From 2-02-FULL-66-14 sp037443705 (lineage in GTDB: Bacteria; Pseudomonadota; Gammaproteobacteria; Burkholderiales; SG8-39), in NCBI GenBank assembly GCA_037443705.1, contig JBBINV010000008.1:1-64000 (forward strand): 64,000 nucleotides of DNA, given 5' to 3'. Position numbers and translations under genes: made by a program. This document shows positions 60,190-64,000 of the stretch, in pieces (the first letter of the stretch is position 1; the number at the start of each line of letters is the position of its first letter). The notes below the pieces were generated by a model. The model was given only the letters and a program-made list of their open reading frames with translations, ran no database searches and was not told where the DNA came from.

Positions 60190-61779
60190 ATGATCAATTC
60201 CAGCTACGCGCGCCGCGGCATCGCGGTGGCGCCGCATTCGCTCGCCGCGCAGTCGGCGCTCGCGGTGCTGCGCGAAGGAGGCAATGCTGCGGAAGCGATG
60301 GTCGCGGCGGCTGCGACCATTGCCGTGGCCTACCCGCACATGACGGGGATTGGCGGAGACGCGTTCTGGATCCTGGCGGATCCGGGCGCGGCACCGGTCG
60401 GGATCGACGCCTGCGGGCCCGCGGCGCAGGCCGCCTCGATCGGCTTCTATCGCGAGCGGGGCCTTGGCGCGATTCCTGCGCGCGGAGCGCTCGCCGCCAA
60501 TACGGTCGCGGGCACGGTCGCCGGCTGGGAGCTCGCGCTTGCGCTCCGTCCGGGGAAGCTCCCTCTGGCACGGCTGCTGGAGGACGCGATCCACTACGCG
60601 CGCGCGGGCGTCCCGGTGACCGCCAGCCAGGAGGCGAACACCGGCGGCAAGCGCGCGGAGCTCGAAGGCGTTCCGGGATTCGCGGCGCGTTTCCTTCCGG
60701 GAAATCAGGTACCGAAGCGTGGCGCTCTCTTCGTGCAGAAGCCCCTTGCCGAGACCCTCGAGCGGCTCGCCCGCGCGGGTCTCTCGGACTTCTACCGCGG
60801 CGAGCTTGCGCGCTCGATGGCGCACGAGCTCCGGGCGCTCGGCAGCCCCCTCGCGCTCGCGGATCTGGAGGGTTATGCGGCGCGCGAAGTCCGGCCGCTC
60901 GAGCTCGCGCACCGCCTCGGGCGCCTGTACAACATGACGCCGCCGACCCAGGGGGCGGTCTCGCTCGCGATCCTCGGAATCGCGGAGCGCCTGGGACTCG
61001 CGCGGCTGGAGCCGGACAGCGCGGACCACGTTCACGCGCTGGTCGAGGCGACCAAGGCCGCGTTCCTCGGGATCCGGGATCCCTACCTGACCGATCCGGC
61101 GCACATGAAGCTCGAGGCGCAGGCGCTGCTCGCGCCCGGGCGGCTCGACGCGCTGGCGGCGGAAATCGATCTGCGGCGAGCGCGCCCCTGGGGCGGGCGA
61201 TCGCTTCCCGGCGGCACCGTGTGGATGGGCGTGATCGACGGCGCCGGGCGCGCAGTGAGCTTCATCCAGAGCATCTATCACGAGTTCGGCTCGGGCGTCG
61301 TGCTCCCGGGCACGCACATCAACTGGCAGAACCGCGGCTGCAGCTTCTCGCTGGAGGCGCGATCGGTGAATGCGCTCGCTCCCGGCAAGAAACCCTTTCA
61401 TACGCTAAACCCGGCGGCCGCACGCCTTGCCGACGGGCGCGCGATGGTGTACGGGACGATGGGCGGCGACGGCCAGCCGCAGACGCAGGCTGCGGTGTTC
61501 ACGCGCTACGCGGTCTTCGGCCAGGGCCTTCAGCGCGCGGTGAGCGCGCCGCGCTGGCTGCTCGGCCGCACCTGGGGATCGATGTCGGAAACGCTCAAGC
61601 TCGAGGCGCGCTTTCCGGCGGAGCTCGCCGACGAGCTGCGGCGCCGCGGTCATGCGGTGGAGATCGCGGCCGCGTTCGACGAGTCGATGGGCCATGCCGG
61701 GGCGCTCGTGCGCCATGCCGATGGCACGCTCGAGGGCGCGTTCGATCCGCGCAGCGACGGCGCAGTCGCCGGCTTCTGA
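60190..61779 (+). CDS. ggt: Gamma-glutamyltransferase family protein
   Basis: A 529-residue Ntn-hydrolase precursor. The autoprocessing threonine is Thr343 in LPGGTVWMGVIDGAGRAVSF; GTHINWQNRGCSFSLE and YGTMGGDGQPQTQ carry substrate-binding residues. There is no signal peptide, so a cytoplasmic location is likely, and the closer relatives include GGT-like acylases with other substrates. It starts with ATG 60190 (MINSSYARRGIAVAPH), typical of the cytosolic branch. The gene stands alone, diverging from rpfF. Confidence 0.92.
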   Translation: MINSSYARRGIAVAPHSLAAQSALAVLREGGNAAEAMVAAAATIAVAYPHMTGIGGDAFWILADPGAAPVGIDACGPAAQAASIGFYRERGLGAIPARGALAANTVAGTVAGWELALALRPGKLPLARLLEDAIHYARAGVPVTASQEANTGGKRAELEGVPGFAARFLPGNQVPKRGALFVQKPLAETLERLARAGLSDFYRGELARSMAHELRALGSPLALADLEGYAAREVRPLELAHRLGRLYNMTPPTQGAVSLAILGIAERLGLARLEPDSADHVHALVEATKAAFLGIRDPYLTDPAHMKLEAQALLAPGRLDALAAEIDLRRARPWGGRSLPGGTVWMGVIDGAGRAVSFIQSIYHEFGSGVVLPGTHINWQNRGCSFSLEARSVNALAPGKKPFHTLNPAAARLADGRAMVYGTMGGDGQPQTQAAVFTRYAVFGQGLQRAVSAPRWLLGRTWGSMSETLKLEARFPAELADELRRRGHAVEIAAAFDESMGHAGALVRHADGTLEGAFDPRSDGAVAGF

Positions 61780-61829
61780 CTTTGTGCTAGAGTTTTTGCC
61801 GCAGGTTTCGGAAGGAACCAGGGGGCTGC

Positions 61830-62066
61830 ATGTACGCGATCGTCTACAAGAGCGACGGATTCCCGATCTGCCGCCAGGTGCCCGGCGTCAGTCCCGACCC
61901 GGTGGTCACCTGGAACACCGAGGCCGCGGCCCAGGCCTTCATCTCCGCCAAGGGCGGCGGCGCCGATTTCCAGCCGGTGCAGCTCACGGACGAGGCGATG
62001 GACCGGATCGCGCAGGCGATGGGCTGCCCGGTCGAGTCGATGACCTTCGAGCCTTACCCCGGGTAG
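61830..62066 (+). CDS. 78-residue hypothetical protein
   Basis: The product MYAIVYKSDGFPICRQVPGV, then PVVTWNTEAAAQAFISAKGG and QLTDEAMDRIAQAMGCPVES looks like a small folded protein. GGAACCAGGGG precedes the ATG at 8-12 nt and TAGAGT at 61787-61792 is a -10 candidate. No family is recognised. Its last 83 bp overlap the 3' end of panC on the other strand. Confidence 0.62.
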   Translation: MYAIVYKSDGFPICRQVPGVSPDPVVTWNTEAAAQAFISAKGGGADFQPVQLTDEAMDRIAQAMGCPVESMTFEPYPG

Positions 62067-62874
62067 GGCGCGGCTGGAACTCCACGTTGTCGATGAGGCG
62101 CGTCGCGCCGAGGCGTGCCGCGGCGAGCGCCACGAGCTCGCGATCGTGCGGCCCGGGCGGCGCAAGGTCGCTGCGGCGCCGGATTTCCACGTAATCGGGC
62201 TTCCAGCCATTCGCGAGGAGCATCCGGAACGCTTCCTCCGCTCCGGCCTTTCCTTGCGCGACTTGCTGCAGGACCCCGTACAAGCGGGGTGCCTCGGCGC
62301 GCTCGGCGAGCGAGAGGTAGGCATTGCGCGAGGACATCGCCAGGCCGTCCGTCTCGCGCACGGTTTCGCCCGCGACGACCTCGATCGGGAGGTCGAGCTG
62401 GCGCACCATGCCGCGCACGATGTGAAGCTGCTGGTAGTCCTTCTTGCCGAACACCGCGACCGAGGGCTGCACGCAATTGAACAGCTTCAGCACCACGGTG
62501 GCGACGCCGTGGAAGAACCGCGGGCGGAACTTTCCCTCGAGCTCGTCGGCGACCGGCGGCGGCGTGACGATGAAACTCTGGGGCTCGGGATAGAGCGCGC
62601 GCTCGCCGGGCGCGAACACGAGGTCCGCCCCCTCGGCGGCGAGCTTCGCGAGGTCGGCCTCGAGCGTGCGCGGGTAGCGGTCGAAGTCCTCGTGCGGCGC
62701 GAACTGCAGGCGGTTCACGAAAATGCTCACGGCGACATGCCTCGCGTGCGCGCGCGCAAGGCGCACCAGCGCGAGGTGTCCGTCGTGGAGATTGCCCATG
62801 GTGGGCACGAACGCGAGACCGGGCAGCGCGCGCGCGGCACGGCGCAATCCGGCGATGTCGTGCACGACCCGCAT
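61984..62874 (-). CDS. panC: Pantothenate synthetase
   Basis: A 296-residue PanC, joining pantoate and beta-alanine with ATP. Signatures are VPTMGNLHDGHLALVRLA, SIFVNRLQFAPHEDFDRYPR, VFGKKDYQQL and MSSRNAYLS. After the normal end near RLIDNVEF the frame runs on ~30 residues (Arg/Pro/Ser-rich) into the convergent small gene, probably a non-conserved tail. The P450 gene ends 7 nt upstream on the same strand, so they may be co-transcribed. Confidence 0.96.
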   Translation of the reverse strand: MRVVHDIAGLRRAARALPGLAFVPTMGNLHDGHLALVRLARAHARHVAVSIFVNRLQFAPHEDFDRYPRTLEADLAKLAAEGADLVFAPGERALYPEPQSFIVTPPPVADELEGKFRPRFFHGVATVVLKLFNCVQPSVAVFGKKDYQQLHIVRGMVRQLDLPIEVVAGETVRETDGLAMSSRNAYLSLAERAEAPRLYGVLQQVAQGKAGAEEAFRMLLANGWKPDYVEIRRRSDLAPPGPHDRELVALAAARLGATRLIDNVEFQPRPTRGKARRSSTRPGSPSPARSGPSPRP

Positions 62875-62881
62875 CCCCGCG

Positions 62882-64000
62882 TCAGCGCGGTCTTTCGCGC
62901 ACGACCAGGCGAATCCCCCGGTTCGGCCGCAGGGTGATCGAAGGATCGGGCCGGATATCCTGCCCTGGCTCGGGCTCGAACCTCCAGCGCTCGGCAAGCG
63001 TTGCGAGCAGGAGAATGGCCTCCTGCCACGCGAAGCTCTCGCCGATGCAGTGGCGGTCGCCTCCCCCGAAAGGAAAGTAGGCGCCGCGAGGAAGGCTCTT
63101 CACGAACTCCGGAGTCCAGCGTTCGGGGAGAAACCGCCCTGGCTCCCGGTAGTAGCGCGCGTCGCGCTGCATCACGTACTGGCTCATCAGCACCGTCGCG
63201 CCCCTGGGGATCGGGTAGCCGGCGAGCTCGGTGTCGGCGAGCGCGCTGCGGCCGGTGAACCAGCCCGGGGGATAGAGCCGCAGCCCTTCGGCGATCGTCT
63301 GGCGCGCGAACGGCAGGCGATCGAGGTCCGCGGGCTCGAAGTGATGGCGGCCCGCGAGCACGCCGCGCAGCTCGGCCTGGAGCTTCGCGTCGGCGTCCGG
63401 GTGCAGCGCGAGCAGGTAAAGCGTCCAGGCGAGCGCGTTGGCGGTGGTCTCGTGCCCGGCGACGAACAGCGTGATCAGCTCGTCTCGCACCTGCCTGTCG
63501 GTCATGAAAACGTTGGTCTGGTCGTCGCGCGCCTGAATCAGAAGCGCGAGCAGGTCGTCGGCGCCGCCGGGATTGCGCCGGCGATGTTCGATCATCCCGT
63601 AGATCAAGGCGTCGAGCTCGCGCGCCGCGCGCCAGAAGCGACGTGACGAAGGCAGCGGCAGCCGAAGCGTGAACCGCAGGAACGGCGACATGAGCTGCTT
63701 GAAGTGCGACATCAGGAGGCCGATGTTGCGCGACACCGCATCGGTCTCGTTCCGGATGTCGTGCGAGAAGAGCGTCTTCGCCGCGATCAGCATCGCGAGG
63801 GTCATCATCTCCGCGGTGGCATCGATCGTCTCGCCGTCGCGCCAGCGGTCGCGCGCCTGAAGGGCGGCCGCGGTCATCGCGCCGGCGTGGGCCTCGATGC
63901 GCGTGCGCCGGAACATGGGCAGCAGCAGGCGCCGCTGGCGCGCGTGCAGCTCGCCGCGCGAGGTGAGCAGCCCCGTGCCGAGGACTGCCTCGAGCCGCGT
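62882..64000 (-). CDS. Cytochrome P450 (5' end beyond window)
   Basis: At least 372 residues of a P450; the frame remains open to the window edge, so the N-terminus is missing. The I helix has FVAGHETTANALAW, the K helix EGLRL (ExxR), and the haem-binding loop is FPFGGGDRHCIGESFA with the Cys ligand. RFLPERWTPEF is the PERF-type motif. It would hydroxylate a hydrophobic substrate using an external redox partner; none is visible. The substrate is unknown. Confidence 0.95.
   Translation of the reverse strand, partial: TRLEAVLGTGLLTSRGELHARQRRLLLPMFRRTRIEAHAGAMTAAALQARDRWRDGETIDATAEMMTLAMLIAAKTLFSHDIRNETDAVSRNIGLLMSHFKQLMSPFLRFTLRLPLPSSRRFWRAARELDALIYGMIEHRRRNPGGADDLLALLIQARDDQTNVFMTDRQVRDELITLFVAGHETTANALAWTLYLLALHPDADAKLQAELRGVLAGRHHFEPADLDRLPFARQTIAEGLRLYPPGWFTGRSALADTELAGYPIPRGATVLMSQYVMQRDARYYREPGRFLPERWTPEFVKSLPRGAYFPFGGGDRHCIGESFAWQEAILLLATLAERWRFEPEPGQDIRPDPSITLRPNRGIRLVVRERPR

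Overview
The window is GC-rich DNA (roughly two thirds G+C) from a Gram-negative bacterium, most probably a betaproteobacterium. This is an inference from gene content: a Bug/TctC-type periplasmic receptor, a gamma/beta-type gshA, adjacent parE and parC, nudJ next to mnmA, and the queA-tgt-yajC-secD-secF block. Nothing in it identifies a species.

Layout. 1-473: 3' end of an EAL gene. 0.5-1.2 kb: Phd/VapC-type toxin-antitoxin (TA) pair with an operator-like repeat. 1.25-7 kb: parE, a 73-residue protein ending in a sliding-clamp-like motif, parC, and a membrane diguanylate cyclase. 7-8 kb: Nudix and MESH1-like genes diverging from one 28-bp perfect palindrome. 8-15.5 kb: lemA/DUF2207, gshA, an unlisted 52-residue gene with its own promoter and terminator, DUF2889, PAS-GGDEF, a RNase D-like exonuclease, a monooxygenase, a cysteine-less glutaredoxin and a GIY-YIG-like protein. 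15.5-28.7 kb: an accessory stretch of at least six TA or TA-like pairs plus remnants, a RAMA-domain protein, ARPP-1, a WYL regulator, a Cas4-like nuclease, an SNase and several orphans, broken by a PEP-mutase-like enzyme, YjbQ and an HpcH/HpaI aldolase. 28.7-34.7 kb: UvrD-like helicase, frameshifted hsp20 coupled to a second-type lon, and gene remnants. 34.9-49.2 kb: small c-type cytochrome, an M24 peptidase/dehydrogenase/Bug operon, nadE, a TumE/TumA-like pair, a secreted methyltransferase, corA, an aminotransferase, nudJ-mnmA, purB and a spermidine-synthase-like membrane fusion. 49.2-54.7 kb: secF, secD, yajC, tgt, queA (minus strand) and tRNA-Leu(CAA). 54.7-60.2 kb: a complete DSF (diffusible signal factor) quorum-sensing locus, rpfG-rpfC, a haem-oxygenase-fold putative di-iron enzyme, and convergent rpfF. 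60.2-64 kb: ggt, a small orphan, panC and a partial cytochrome P450.

How it fits together. Three c-di-GMP synthesis/degradation genes outside the rpf locus (EAL, two GGDEF) sit in the same window as RpfG, a c-di-GMP phosphodiesterase, so fatty-acid signalling and c-di-GMP turnover are physically close. Two sequence-level themes cut across the genes: a -10-like hexamer 5-8 nt before the start codon of many genes (predicted leaderless mRNAs), and a 23-bp palindrome present in four identical copies, always just after a stop codon and in the same orientation relative to the gene it follows.
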